The notes beneath the pieces are model-generated. The model ran no database searches. It was not told where the DNA came from and worked only from the letters and a program-made list of their open reading frames with translations. A stretch of DNA of 64,000 nt from Stieleria varia (GTDB lineage Bacteria; Planctomycetota; Planctomycetia; Pirellulales; Pirellulaceae). Position 1 is the first letter of the stretch, and the number at the start of each line of letters is the position of its first letter. Location of the stretch: positions 186,001-250,000 of the forward strand of contig NZ_CP151726.1 of the NCBI RefSeq assembly GCF_038443385.1. The letters are read 5' to 3'. A program made the translations under genes and the position numbers. Positions 17,114-25,733 of this stretch are shown here, in pieces.

Positions 17114-18640
17114 ATGATTCAACAAACTCTTTTTCGACTGGCGACCGCCAGCGTGTTGGTCGTGTTCGCTTTGCTGACTGCACTGCTGACTGCACTGCTG
17201 ACCGGCTGTGCACCCGCTCACGTTCGCCCACCCGGAGCCCTGCCCATTCCCCGTGATGGCCAAACTCCGCAAATGCAATCGGTTCCACTGTCGGCCCCCG
17301 GCGGTCAATACCCGATGATGCAGCCGGGCGCCGGCTATCCAACGATGCAACGCGGTGGCAACCCACAGATGCAACAGGTTGGCTATCCACCAATGCAACA
17401 GGGCGGTAACCCTGCATTCCAACAAGGTGGATATCGACAATCGCCCCATCCGTATTCGTCCAGCCGCGTCGAAATGCCTGGGAACGTCCCAACGGCTCCG
17501 GCCATGATGCAGGGTCAAGCCGAATCGGCGGTCGCGCAAGTCGGATTCGTGGATCGATTGCCCGGCGGTTGCGGTACACCGGCCTGTGGATGCAACGCCT
17601 GTGGATCCCCGGCATGTGGATCCCCGGCATGTGGATCCCCGGCATGTGGAGGCGGCGCGTGTGAATCATCATGCAATGAAACGCCATTCGGCTACATGAT
17701 GCCACCGATGGGCGACACCAATCGCTACGGAACCGATCCACAAGAGTTCTTGTGTGACGGTGGCGACCGCGATGCGCACGCGCGCGTGCTGCGTAATGGC
17801 GAGATCGGCGGCTTGGATCCTCAAGACACCGTGGTGCACTACGTCACGGACGCCGGCGACACCAAAATTCAACCCAGCACGCGCGCGTGCGTGTACGCTC
17901 CACGGTTTTCTGCCGTCCGACAAGTCACCGGAGCCCTCTCCGGCGAACGAGCACAAGGTGCCGCGGGAATCGAACGCCCCGTCGGTCCCACCGGCATTGG
18001 TTTCAATCAGCCCAGCCTGACCATGCGGGACACCGACGAACTCGTCCACGCCAACGTCACCAAACGCGTCGACGCGATGCGAGATCGCAATCGTGGCGTG
18101 CCGGTCGAAGGCATCCAGCAGGTCGAGTTGGCCGAAGATGCGTTGGAGGTCCTGGCAACTCTGGACCGTATCGCACTGGACCAACTCAACGAAACCCAGT
18201 TGGCATTACTACAACGATCCAGTCTCGCCGCTCAAACGTGGATGATCCGCGATGCAGTGGAAGTCATGATCGAAAGCGTGCAGCCACCGGTCTTAATCCG
18301 CGATGCAAAGCTCGAGTCGTTTGTCGAGTATGACTTCCCCGATGCCGGTCGCCTGCGAATCCTCAAGATGGCCGACCGCTCGCATGCTCAACAGGGCGAA
18401 GAAGTCTCGTTCGTCATTCGCGTCGACAACGTCGGTGACAGCGCGGTCAACGAAGTCGTGATTGCGGACAATTTGGTGACCCGTTTGGAATACGTCGCGG
18501 ATTCACAAACCTGCGACCGCGACGCCCAGTTTGAGGTCCAACAGAACGATGCCGGCTCGTTGCGTTTGAAATGGTTGCTTTCCGAACCGCTCGCTGTGGG
18601 CGAAGGTGCAGTGATCGAATTCAAGTGCAAGGTACGATAA
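17114..18640 (+). CDS. Cys-rich lipoprotein with C-terminal DUF11-like domain
   Basis: The 508-aa product has lipobox LLTGC (28-32). The signal core is encoded by a 12-bp tandem repeat (17174-17202) giving repeated TALL. After it come imperfect 'YPxMQxGGNPxMQ' repeats. Next is a Cys-rich block of GSPAC units encoded by near-perfect 15-bp repeats at 17596-17650. The C-terminal 100 residues ('MADRSHAQQGEEVSFVIRVDN...') match the DUF11 repeat found in cell-surface proteins. It probably cross-links or decorates the planctomycete envelope. The start at 17114 is chosen over 16901 because it begins the signal peptide. In-frame DNA repeats suggest length variation between strains. Confidence 0.85.
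   Translation: MIQQTLFRLATASVLVVFALLTALLTALLTGCAPAHVRPPGALPIPRDGQTPQMQSVPLSAPGGQYPMMQPGAGYPTMQRGGNPQMQQVGYPPMQQGGNPAFQQGGYRQSPHPYSSSRVEMPGNVPTAPAMMQGQAESAVAQVGFVDRLPGGCGTPACGCNACGSPACGSPACGSPACGGGACESSCNETPFGYMMPPMGDTNRYGTDPQEFLCDGGDRDAHARVLRNGEIGGLDPQDTVVHYVTDAGDTKIQPSTRACVYAPRFSAVRQVTGALSGERAQGAAGIERPVGPTGIGFNQPSLTMRDTDELVHANVTKRVDAMRDRNRGVPVEGIQQVELAEDALEVLATLDRIALDQLNETQLALLQRSSLAAQTWMIRDAVEVMIESVQPPVLIRDAKLESFVEYDFPDAGRLRILKMADRSHAQQGEEVSFVIRVDNVGDSAVNEVVIADNLVTRLEYVADSQTCDRDAQFEVQQNDAGSLRLKWLLSEPLAVGEGAVIEFKCKVR
17596..17650 (+). repeat. 15-bp coding tandem repeat (GSPAC units)
   Basis: The unit GGCATGTGGATCCCC occurs at 17611-17625 and 17626-17640, with a partial unit from 17641 and a variant unit at 17596-17610. 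It is in frame and encodes GSPAC. Confidence 0.9.
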
Positions 18641-18749
18641 ACTGTACCTCAGTCTCCCGTACGTCAGCCTTTCTAGGCTGACATACCCCCCAAAAACCTC
18701 CAGAACCGTTCCGAAAACAGCAGACGAAAGCAGACAACCGCGGCTAACG

Positions 18750-19142
18750 CTGGACTGCTCAAAACGTTGGTCTTGACATTATTTTTTCAGTCCATGTTTT
18801 TGTTCCATGCATCGCAATCAAAGTGAGCCTCAGGCGCTAGCCGTGGGCCAGCACCACAATCCGCCTCAGGCGCTAGCCCGGATTATTCATCAGCCGGCAC
18901 ACGATAGCGTCCGGTTCCCGATTACAGGCGTGAGAATCGGACGCTATCGCGTGGCGGCTGATATGCGAAGACTGTAGTCAGTGGCATGAATAATCCGGGC
19001 TAGCCGTGGGCCGGCACCACAATCCGCCTCAGGCCCACGGCTAGCGCCTGAGGCTCACTTGGGGCCACCAGCTGCGCCGGGAGAGGTGACAGAAACTTGC
19101 GCAAACCCAAAAAGAAACAACACCAAACTTTGAGCAGTTCAG
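18750..19142. repeat. Composite repeat J (outer inverted ends, with B and C inside)
   Basis: Its left end CTGGACTGCTCAAA (18750) is an inverted near-match of the right end TTTGAGCAGTTCAG (19142). Similar outer ends bound 23322-23740 and 54236-54442. Inside this copy lie a family B palindrome and, within that, a family C element. Confidence 0.75.
18877..18999. mobile_element. Family C palindromic element (123 bp) flanked by CTAG
   Basis: Termini are CCCGGATTATTCATCAGCC and TGAATAATCCGGG, with a large inner palindrome 'GATAGCGTCCGGTT...ATCGGACGCTATC'. CTAG flanks both ends (18873-18876, 19000-19003). It lies inside a family B palindrome, at the CTAG of 'GGCGCTAGCCGTGGG', which is uninterrupted at 54307-54381. 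No coding capacity. Confidence 0.85.
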
Positions 19143-19196
19143 GCTAACGCCCATGCGGCTAATGGTTTTCGGCTAGACCCTTATTCATTTCCCACC

Positions 19197-19260
19197 ATGT
19201 CAGGCTAGAAAGCCTGACCTACAAGAACCATGTCAGGCTAGAAAGCCTGACGTACAAGAT
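19197..19260. repeat. Two tandem family F palindromes just upstream of the amidotransferase
   Basis: Two copies of 'TGTCAGGCTAGAAAGCCTGA' in tandem. The second ends at the leader of the gene starting at 19264, so it could form a hairpin near the start codon. Each copy holds one CTAG and represents the empty target site of the family E insertion at 13387. Confidence 0.9.
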
Positions 19261-19263
19261 GCC

Positions 19264-19995
19264 ATGCGAATCCTGGTCCTTCAACACAGCGCGGGCGACG
19301 GACCAGCTGAGTTTGAAACCGTCGTGCGAGAACTCGGACACACGGTCCAGATCATTCGCCTGGATCTCGAACAACGGCTACCGCCCAGCGTCGACTGCGA
19401 CATGCTGGCCACGTTCGGTGGCGCGTTCTCGCTTGCCATGGATCAGCAACCTGACTGGGTTGCTGCCGAGCAAGTCTTGATTCGGCAGTACATTGCCGCC
19501 GGTCGCCGTGTGATGGGCGTCTGTCTCGGTTCACAGTTGATCGCCTCCGCGTTGGGCGGCTTGGTTCGTCGAAACCGGGTCCCCGAAGTCGGCTGGCATC
19601 GCGTCGAGCAAACACCTTCGCATGCATCGCAGTTGATCCGAGATTGCTTTCCACAACAGACCACCGTGTTGCAGTGGCATCGCGACACGTTCGATATCCC
19701 GCCGGGCGCGTCACGAATCTTTCAATCCGAGGCGTGTGACAATCAAGCGTTTGCGATCGGCGATCAAGTCTTTGGGTTCCAGTTTCATCTGGAAGCCAAC
19801 GAGCAAACGGTGAAAATCTTTTCCGCCGTCGCTGGCATCCACCGAAGTCTCAATGCGGCCAACGAGTCTGCGTCGAACAGGACGGAGTTGCCCAGCACGG
19901 TACACAGCATTGCGGACATTCGATTGCAAACTGCGGTCCATCTGCCCGAGCAATCCAATCTGCTCAAGCGTTTTCTCACGCAGTGGCTCGCGTAG
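19264..19995 (+). CDS. Class I glutamine amidotransferase-like protein
   Basis: The 243-aa protein is a stand-alone glutaminase domain of the GuaA/TrpG type. Nucleophile C87 is in 'GVCLGSQLIA', and catalytic H175 and E177 are in 'FQFHLEA', so the Cys-His-Glu triad is complete. Such domains release ammonia from glutamine for a synthetase partner, or hydrolyse gamma-glutamyl compounds. No synthetase is adjacent, so the partner is unknown. The closest architecture is the GMP-synthase-like subgroup. The ATG at 19264 follows repeat DNA at once, with no Shine-Dalgarno match. Confidence 0.88.
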   Translation: MRILVLQHSAGDGPAEFETVVRELGHTVQIIRLDLEQRLPPSVDCDMLATFGGAFSLAMDQQPDWVAAEQVLIRQYIAAGRRVMGVCLGSQLIASALGGLVRRNRVPEVGWHRVEQTPSHASQLIRDCFPQQTTVLQWHRDTFDIPPGASRIFQSEACDNQAFAIGDQVFGFQFHLEANEQTVKIFSAVAGIHRSLNAANESASNRTELPSTVHSIADIRLQTAVHLPEQSNLLKRFLTQWLA

Positions 19996-20516
19996 GCGTC
20001 CGGTTCACCCGGCGAAACAGGAGAACCGGGTGCTAGCGCACTCCGGCTGATGCAATATTCGGGCTCTGCTTTCACCTCCACCGGCGCAGGAGACTGCTGA
20101 TTTAGTGAGCCGCAAGGCGCTAGCCGCGGGCCTAATGGTGTTGACGGAACCCTTCGAAGCCCGTGGCTAGCGCCATCGGCTCACAGACACAATGCAACAC
20201 GATTTAATCAGCAGTCTCCGCAGCTGGGGGAGGTCGGATCGAGCGAAGCAAGATCCGGGAGGGGGCCTACACGCTACAAACCGCGTCGGTGAAATTATTC
20301 CTTCACCATACACCCTCCCTCGCATTCGCCTGGACGGCTCTGCTCGACCTCCCCCAAGTTCCTTGGGAGAGGTGACACGGGGAGCCCAGGCCAGCGTCCT
20401 GCGGCTCACAAAGTCAGCAGTCGCCGATAGGGCGTAGGCCGCAGTGGCAATCAACCCTGCGGTTCATTCTGGTTAGCAGCGGCACCTACGCCTTCGGCTG
20501 CGGGTCAAACGTCGGA
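19996..20516. other. Repeat-filled convergent intergenic region
   Basis: This 521-bp gap lies between two convergent genes and has no gene. It contains a family C-like fragment (about 20000-20065, 'GCGTCCGGTT'), the 305-bp duplication copy 1 (20072-20376) and a family K fragment 'CTTCGGCTGCGGGTCAAAC' (about 20492-20510) that recurs near 44840 and 54640. Confidence 0.75.
20072..20376. repeat. 305-bp intergenic duplication, copy 1
   Basis: It is nearly identical to 23377-23681. It contains a family D palindrome ('GGCGCTAGCCGCGGGCC' and its counterpart) bracketed by the inverted pair 'GAGACTGCTGATT' and 'AATCAGCAGTCTC'. A G/C-biased stretch pairing 'GGGGGAGGTCG' with 'CGACCTCCCCC' follows. Confidence 0.88.
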
Positions 20517-22067
20517 CTACTTCACGACGCCTTCGGTCACACCTTTCCATTGATCGGTGCGGAAAGGCGTCATGGGGAGACCGGCCGTGTTTTGCACGTT
20601 CGCGATCGGGTTGTCCGCCCATGCGTAGCGAACCGCAACGGGCTGCTTGACTTGCTTGCTCCAGACCTCGATGGTGTGTTCGTCGACGATTTGTGCTTCG
20701 GCAGGAACGAATTTCTGATCGTCGCCGGCGATGGTGAATCCCACCGGTTGTTTGACATCGAACGTATCGAGATCTCCACCGGCGTCGTCAAACGTCACAC
20801 GGATTCTGTCGCCGTCGACCTCCATCGACTGGTACGTCGGGCTTTGTGATTGGACGTCCACCGCGTAATCCTTTGCGAGAGCCAAACGAGATAACCGCAG
20901 GGCGACGTCTTGTTTGTTTCGCGGGTGGATGTCAGCGGCTTCGCCCAAGTCCACGATGACGGCTTGCCCTGTGTTGGGCAGTGCCAGGGTCATCGTTTGG
21001 GCTTCACGGAGTTCTGCCCAATCGCTATCGGCGGGCTCGTCGACTTCGTTCATGAAGTCTGCCAGTTGGACCCAGTAGAACGAGAAGTCTCCTTGTCCCC
21101 ATTCCTCACGCCAGCTTTGGATCATCAGGGGAAACAAGTCACGGTACTGGTAGGCGCGTCCGGCGTTGCTTTCTCCTTGGTACCAGATCACGCCACGGAC
21201 GGTGTAACCGATGGTGGGTTTGAGAACGCCGTTGTACAAGTTGGCGGGGCGATGTTGGCCGACCAGATCATTTCGCGGAGCGGCGGGTCGGTTTCCTTTC
21301 TTGTCGGTCTGCCACTTGGCGAGTCGCTCTCGATAGTCAGCCATCGCGGCTTCGTGATCATAGGTCTTGGCGCGTTCGTCCCAACGTTGCAGCAACTCGT
21401 CGTACTTGCCGTCCTGTTCCAAAACGTCGCGTCGAACCCAGGCTTCCGCAGCCGAACCGCCCCATGCGTTGTCGATCAATCCGATCGGCACGTCGAGGGT
21501 TTGGTGCAACTGTCGGCCAAAGAAGTAACCGACGGCGGAGAAATTCGGGACGGTCTCAGGCGTGCAGGCTTGCCACTGTCCGTTGAAATCGTCTTGCGGT
21601 TCTTGCGTGCCGACTTGCGGAACGCTGATCAAACGGATGTTGGGATATTTCGCCGTCATCTTTTCCAGATCGGCGTCGTTGGCGCTGTTGACCGGCCATG
21701 CCATGTTGCTCTGGCCTGAGCAGATCCAAACTTCGCCGATCAACACGTCGGTGAATGTTTTGGTTTGATCTCCCGAACTGATGGACAACTCGTGCGGACC
21801 GCCGGCGGGCATCGCGGGCAACGAGACTTCGAATCGACCGTCCTCGTTGGCGGTGCCTGTGACGGAGTTTTCCGCCAGTGTGACCGTGGCCTCGCTGCCG
21901 GCGTCGGTCCAGCCCCACACGCGGATGGGTTTGTCGCGTTGTAGGACCATCGAATCACTGAAGATGGAACTCGTGCGGATCTCGGCGTGAGCCAGCGAGG
22001 GCATCGCGGCGGAAAAGGCCGTGACGGCAAGGGACATGACGGTGAACTTGAACAACGTTCGAATCAT
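20517..22067 (-). CDS. Sialate O-acetylesterase-type SGNH esterase
   Basis: The 516-aa exported enzyme removes acetyl esters from sugars, as in the sialic-acid 9-O-acetylesterase family. Residues 1-28 are a signal peptide ending AHA. SGQSNM at 117-122 carries the nucleophile S120. '[21 protein letters not shown]' is the second family block, and '[10 protein letters not shown]' (about 385) supplies the Asp-x-x-His pair. A beta domain precedes the catalytic one and another follows it. In planctomycetes these enzymes usually act on acetylated plant or algal polymers rather than host sialic acid; that is inference. It is divergent from the protease at 22186. Confidence 0.92.
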   Translation of the reverse strand: MIRTLFKFTVMSLAVTAFSAAMPSLAHAEIRTSSIFSDSMVLQRDKPIRVWGWTDAGSEATVTLAENSVTGTANEDGRFEVSLPAMPAGGPHELSISSGDQTKTFTDVLIGEVWICSGQSNMAWPVNSANDADLEKMTAKYPNIRLISVPQVGTQEPQDDFNGQWQACTPETVPNFSAVGYFFGRQLHQTLDVPIGLIDNAWGGSAAEAWVRRDVLEQDGKYDELLQRWDERAKTYDHEAAMADYRERLAKWQTDKKGNRPAAPRNDLVGQHRPANLYNGVLKPTIGYTVRGVIWYQGESNAGRAYQYRDLFPLMIQSWREEWGQGDFSFYWVQLADFMNEVDEPADSDWAELREAQTMTLALPNTGQAVIVDLGEAADIHPRNKQDVALRLSRLALAKDYAVDVQSQSPTYQSMEVDGDRIRVTFDDAGGDLDTFDVKQPVGFTIAGDDQKFVPAEAQIVDEHTIEVWSKQVKQPVAVRYAWADNPIANVQNTAGLPMTPFRTDQWKGVTEGVVK

Positions 22068-22185
22068 TGGGGCTGCTCCAAAGGAGAGGCGGGGGGAGGA
22101 AATCGAGGCTGGGGGCAGCTATCATACACGGACGCGGGCAACGCATTGCGTTTGCCTCCGTGGCGGTACTCACCGGAATCCAAAG
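22068..22185. promoter_or_regulatory. Divergent promoter region
   Basis: The 118-bp gap between the divergent starts at 22067 (-) and 22186 (+) must hold both promoters. No clear -35/-10 pair or operator could be named. Confidence 0.4.
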
Positions 22186-23151
22186 ATGTTCCCACTTGCT
22201 CGACCCAAGATCACTTTGCTGGCTTCGTTCTGCGCAGTCACGGTCTTGGCTACGGCCACGGGACGCGTCGCGTCCGGGGCAATCATCTCGGGATTCGACC
22301 CCGCTCGTCATGAGCGTTTCTTGATGGATGGGACCGCCAATCCTGGATTCCTGGTCGACGAATCCTTGATCTCCGGCATCGCTGTGGAGCGAGCCGTGTT
22401 GATCACGCCGATGCACTACATCACGGCCGTCCATGCCGGATCGACCATGCCGACCTTCTTGGGCAGCGACGGCAACTTGCACACCTACATGAGCGCCGGA
22501 GCGGTTGCCCTGACCACGACGCTGCCCGGTGGAGTAGTCGTCGACAGTGACATCGCGTTGCACACTTTGACGGCACCGATTCCGATGGCCGACGGCGTGT
22601 CACCGATGGCAATCATCGGCGGAGACCCGAACGATTTGATCGGGCACGAATTCTATGTGTTCTCCGGCGATCAACGAGCCGGCCGAAATGTGGTCGACGT
22701 TGTGGAAGTGATAGAGTTTGATACCGGATTGCGTGACTCGGTGGCGATTGGGTATTCGTACGATACGCCGACCAATGGCGGCTCCGGCGGCTTGGGGATC
22801 GACGAAGCCGGCTTGTTGGGTGGTGACTCAGGGAACCCAGCGACCATTCTGATCGATGGGCAAATGGTCTTGATCGGTGCTCACTTTGGAACTGATGTGC
22901 CAATGGGCAGCAGCGCCAATGCCGGTGATCGGTATGACAGTTACAGCACCGTGTTGTCACCCTACGTGGACGAGATTCAAACACTGGTTGCAGTGGATGG
23001 TTTCAGTGCGCAAGTGATTTCGATCACCGCGGTTCCCGAACCGAGTGTGGCCGCGGCATGCTGGATGACATTGGCGATGGTGGTCCTACGTCGACGCAGG
23101 AGAGTGCTGACTGAGTCGTCTTGCGTTGTGCCCGTGAGCCGATGGCGCTAG
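22186..23151 (+). CDS. PEP-CTERM-sorted trypsin-like serine protease
   Basis: The 321-aa exported protein has a signal peptide (about 1-31) and a chymotrypsin-type triad by motif: H83 (TAVHAG), D122 (SDIAL) and S215 (GGDSGNP). The C-terminus is a PEP-CTERM sorting signal: 'VPEPS' at 283-287, a hydrophobic helix and RRRRR (302-306). It should be processed by an exosortase and leave the cell surface; no exosortase gene is in the window. The start at 22186 is chosen because it begins the signal peptide. The last residues (about VPVSRWR) and the TAG stop are encoded by a family D repeat ('GTGAGCCGATGGCGCTAG'), so the 3' end has been replaced or extended by repeat DNA. Confidence 0.85.
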   Translation: MFPLARPKITLLASFCAVTVLATATGRVASGAIISGFDPARHERFLMDGTANPGFLVDESLISGIAVERAVLITPMHYITAVHAGSTMPTFLGSDGNLHTYMSAGAVALTTTLPGGVVVDSDIALHTLTAPIPMADGVSPMAIIGGDPNDLIGHEFYVFSGDQRAGRNVVDVVEVIEFDTGLRDSVAIGYSYDTPTNGGSGGLGIDEAGLLGGDSGNPATILIDGQMVLIGAHFGTDVPMGSSANAGDRYDSYSTVLSPYVDEIQTLVAVDGFSAQVISITAVPEPSVAAACWMTLAMVVLRRRRRVLTESSCVVPVSRWR

Positions 23152-23768
23152 CCACGGGCCTCGAAGGGTTTCGTCAACACCATGAGGCCCGCGGCTAGTG
23201 GCCTGTTGATTTAATCGAAATTGGGAACGCAAGGGTGAGCCGTGGGCCGTAAGGCACCGGGCAATGCGGTAGGCCCGGCCGCTTACGCGTCGCGGCTCAC
23301 TAAATCAACGGCCCGCTAGCGCTGGACTGCTCAAAGTTTGGTGTTGTGTCTTTTATGGTTTGCGCAAGTTTTCTGTCACCTCCACCGGCGCAGGAGACTG
23401 CTGATTTAGTGAGCCGCAAGGCGCTAGCCGCGGGCCTAATGGTGCTGCCCCAACCCTTCGAGGCCCGTGGCTAGCGCCATCGGCTCACAGTGATAACGAA
23501 AAACGATTAAATCAGCAGTCTCCGCAGCCGGGGGAGGTCGGATCGAGCGAAGCAAGATCCGGGAGGGGGCCTACGCGGCGCAAACCGCGTTGGTGAACCT
23601 ATTGCTTCACCCATACCCCCTCCCTCGCATTCGCCTAAACGGCTCTGCTCGACCTCCCCCAAGTTCCTTGGGGGAGGTGACAAAGGAATAGAACGGTGGC
23701 TTCGAAAAGACGTGTCAACAGCAAACTTTGAGAAGTCCAGCTGGGCGATCAATAAACGGTGCCTCGTG
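23152..23768. other. Repeat-filled convergent intergenic region
   Basis: This 617-bp gap has no gene. It holds the family D palindrome continuing from the protease 3' end (to about 23215), a further hairpin block (about 23235-23320) and composite J (23322-23740), which contains 305-bp duplication copy 2. Confidence 0.8.
23322..23740. repeat. Composite repeat J with 305-bp duplication inside
   Basis: Outer ends CTGGACTGCTCAAAG (23322) and CTTTGAGAAGTCCAG (23740) are inverted. The interior 23377-23681 is copy 2 of the duplication at 20072-20376, itself ended by 'GTCACCTCC' and 'GGAGGTGAC'. At 20072 the same interior occurs without the J ends. Confidence 0.8.
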
Positions 23769-25730
23769 CTATCGTCGCTCGCCAAGTCCGACCATCTCCA
23801 GTAGCCGCAACGCGTTGGTCGTGGGCGAAACACCTTGACGCATCTTGTAGTCGAACGTCATTTTTTCGTTGCCGTCCGCGTCGGGCTGTATGGTTTCGCG
23901 GAAGTGGACCGTTGTGGCCACCGAGACCAAGTCCGGCTCGTCGGCCAGTTCCAGGTCGTGGGTGCTGATCGCGCCGATGGCACCGACCTCCATCAAGTGC
24001 CGCAAGACTTGGACGACCGCGATTTGACGTTCGCGGCTGTTGGTGCCTTGCAGGATTTCATCGAGCAAGAACAGGGAGACACATTCGTTGTGTTCGGCCA
24101 ATGATCTGGCTTGCTCGACGACTCCCTTCAAGCGTTGTAGTTCGGCCATGTAAAACGAAACGCCGGCGCTGAGGTTGTCGCTGACACGGATGCTGGTCGC
24201 CAGTTCGACTGAGGGCAGCGAAAACTCCTGGGCACAGACCGGGCCTCCGGTGGCTGCCAATGAAATGTTCAATCCGACGCTTCGCAACATCGTGCTCTTG
24301 CCCGACATGTTGCTGCCCGTGACCAGCAACACGGTTCCCGGCGGTCCGACGCTGACATCGTTGCACACGCGGTCTCGCTCACGCAGCAGTGGGTGACCGA
24401 GTTGGATACTGGATACCGCTTTCTTGGTCGCGTCGGATTCGTTCGCGGAAACCCAATTCGGATACACCCAGTGCGGATACTCGTCCGCGATGGCGGCGAC
24501 CGACAGCAGGGCTTCCCAACTGCCCAATGCCTCGAACCAACCGGCGACGGAGTCACCATACTGCGATTGCCAGTTTTCCAAGCGATCCAGTACCCGCAGA
24601 TCCCACAACGCGAACGCTTGCAGGGGTAGGTACAGCAGGAACGTGGCGGCTCCTTGGCGAAGCGAACCGGCTGCTGCGACCCGCTGCAAAGCATGCATTC
24701 CCTTGGTCGCCGAACGCTCGCTGTCGATCAGCAACCGGCGGATCGATGCAATACTGTCGTCGCCATCCGACGTGTTCGAGGCGGGCAGCCAGGTGGCTGA
24801 GTCAAACAGTTCCAAGTAATGCTGAACCGATTGCCGATTGGACATCGCGATGGAAAAGATCTCGTGCGCCGGCCCCAAGAACAATGCCGTGAATCCAAAG
24901 TTCAATACGCCCAGGCCGATCAACGCGGCGAGTGATGTCGCTAACAAATTCGGAGGTCCCGCGCCGATGGCTCCCACCACCACGGCCGCGATCAAGACGA
25001 CGGCGATCACCACGGACACGTTTGCCCAAACCAACAGTCCACGACGTTGGTCCAACCATCGGTCACCGGCGGCCCACTGAGCGAATCGGTCGGGTGTTCC
25101 CGTGCTCTCACTGACTTCGCCTGCCAATCGATAGAACCTCAATCGTTCCTCACGCATCGGCGCCAACGTCTCGACGGCGCGACGACGGTGTGTGGCCAAA
25201 TGTTGGTCGGCTGGGGCAGTCATCCAGCGGGCAAGCGTGCGAATGCCGGGCGCGGTCGACGCCATGGACACGAGTTGAAACAGCGATGCCTTTCCCAACA
25301 AATCCAGATCGTCCGCTGCGGCCTGTTGGTGGTCGGGCAAATTCAACTCGCAGTGGCCGTCGGGGCCAAAGGGGTCCGTCAGTTTGTCCCAGTTGCGCTC
25401 GACACGGGCGATCAAACGATTGGCGACCTTGCGATTGCGACTGAGCTGTTCCAGGCGGTCGCGGATCGGTTCGTTCATCACGACCGCGACAAAGAATGCA
25501 GCAAAGAGACACCAGCCCAGGATCACCACGCCGGAGGGCAGCGTTCCCAAGTAACCGAGTGCCAGCACCACAAGGGCGGCAAAGAACAGGCCCGCTCGGA
25601 TGTTGCCGTATCGTGAATCGCTTTGCTTGAGTTCCGCACGCTCGTTTTCAATGGACTCCAGCAGCGCTCGGTAGCGACTCAGTGCCGAACTGTCGTCGCC
25701 TGGTATCGTGTCATCCATGTTGTGCGTCAA
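23769..25730 (-). CDS. Membrane-anchored MutS-like ATPase
   Basis: The 653-aa protein has the MutS ATPase at its C-terminus: Walker A GSNMSGKST (472-480), Walker B FLLDEILQGT (554-563) and 'STHD' (589-592). A MutS-type core/lever region lies before it. The mismatch-recognition domain is absent. Instead there are hydrophobic segments at about 45-84 and 232-284, so it is likely membrane-bound and not a canonical mismatch-repair protein. Related membrane MutS-like proteins are known in other bacteria but, to my knowledge, without assigned function. The upstream membrane-protein gene ends 3 bp beyond its start region, so the two genes are probably co-transcribed. The ATG at 25718 (M5) is an alternative start. 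Confidence 0.9.
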   Translation of the reverse strand: MTHNMDDTIPGDDSSALSRYRALLESIENERAELKQSDSRYGNIRAGLFFAALVVLALGYLGTLPSGVVILGWCLFAAFFVAVVMNEPIRDRLEQLSRNRKVANRLIARVERNWDKLTDPFGPDGHCELNLPDHQQAAADDLDLLGKASLFQLVSMASTAPGIRTLARWMTAPADQHLATHRRRAVETLAPMREERLRFYRLAGEVSESTGTPDRFAQWAAGDRWLDQRRGLLVWANVSVVIAVVLIAAVVVGAIGAGPPNLLATSLAALIGLGVLNFGFTALFLGPAHEIFSIAMSNRQSVQHYLELFDSATWLPASNTSDGDDSIASIRRLLIDSERSATKGMHALQRVAAAGSLRQGAATFLLYLPLQAFALWDLRVLDRLENWQSQYGDSVAGWFEALGSWEALLSVAAIADEYPHWVYPNWVSANESDATKKAVSSIQLGHPLLRERDRVCNDVSVGPPGTVLLVTGSNMSGKSTMLRSVGLNISLAATGGPVCAQEFSLPSVELATSIRVSDNLSAGVSFYMAELQRLKGVVEQARSLAEHNECVSLFLLDEILQGTNSRERQIAVVQVLRHLMEVGAIGAISTHDLELADEPDLVSVATTVHFRETIQPDADGNEKMTFDYKMRQGVSPTTNALRLLEMVGLGERR

Positions 25731-25733
25731 CTA

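Larger units (their letters stand above)
18641..19263. other. Nested repeat cluster between envelope operon and amidotransferase
   Basis: This 623-bp gap has no gene. In order: a family F palindrome (about 18658-18685), the left end of composite J (18750), a partial family B palindrome, a family C element (18877-18999), the rest of family B to about 19060, the right end of J (19142), then two tandem family F copies (19197-19260) ending 3 bp before the next start codon. Confidence 0.8.

Noticed and set aside
18650..19260. Possible CRISPR array, from many repeated units close together
   Set aside because: The repeats are nested palindromes of several families with no regular spacer length, and there are no cas genes.
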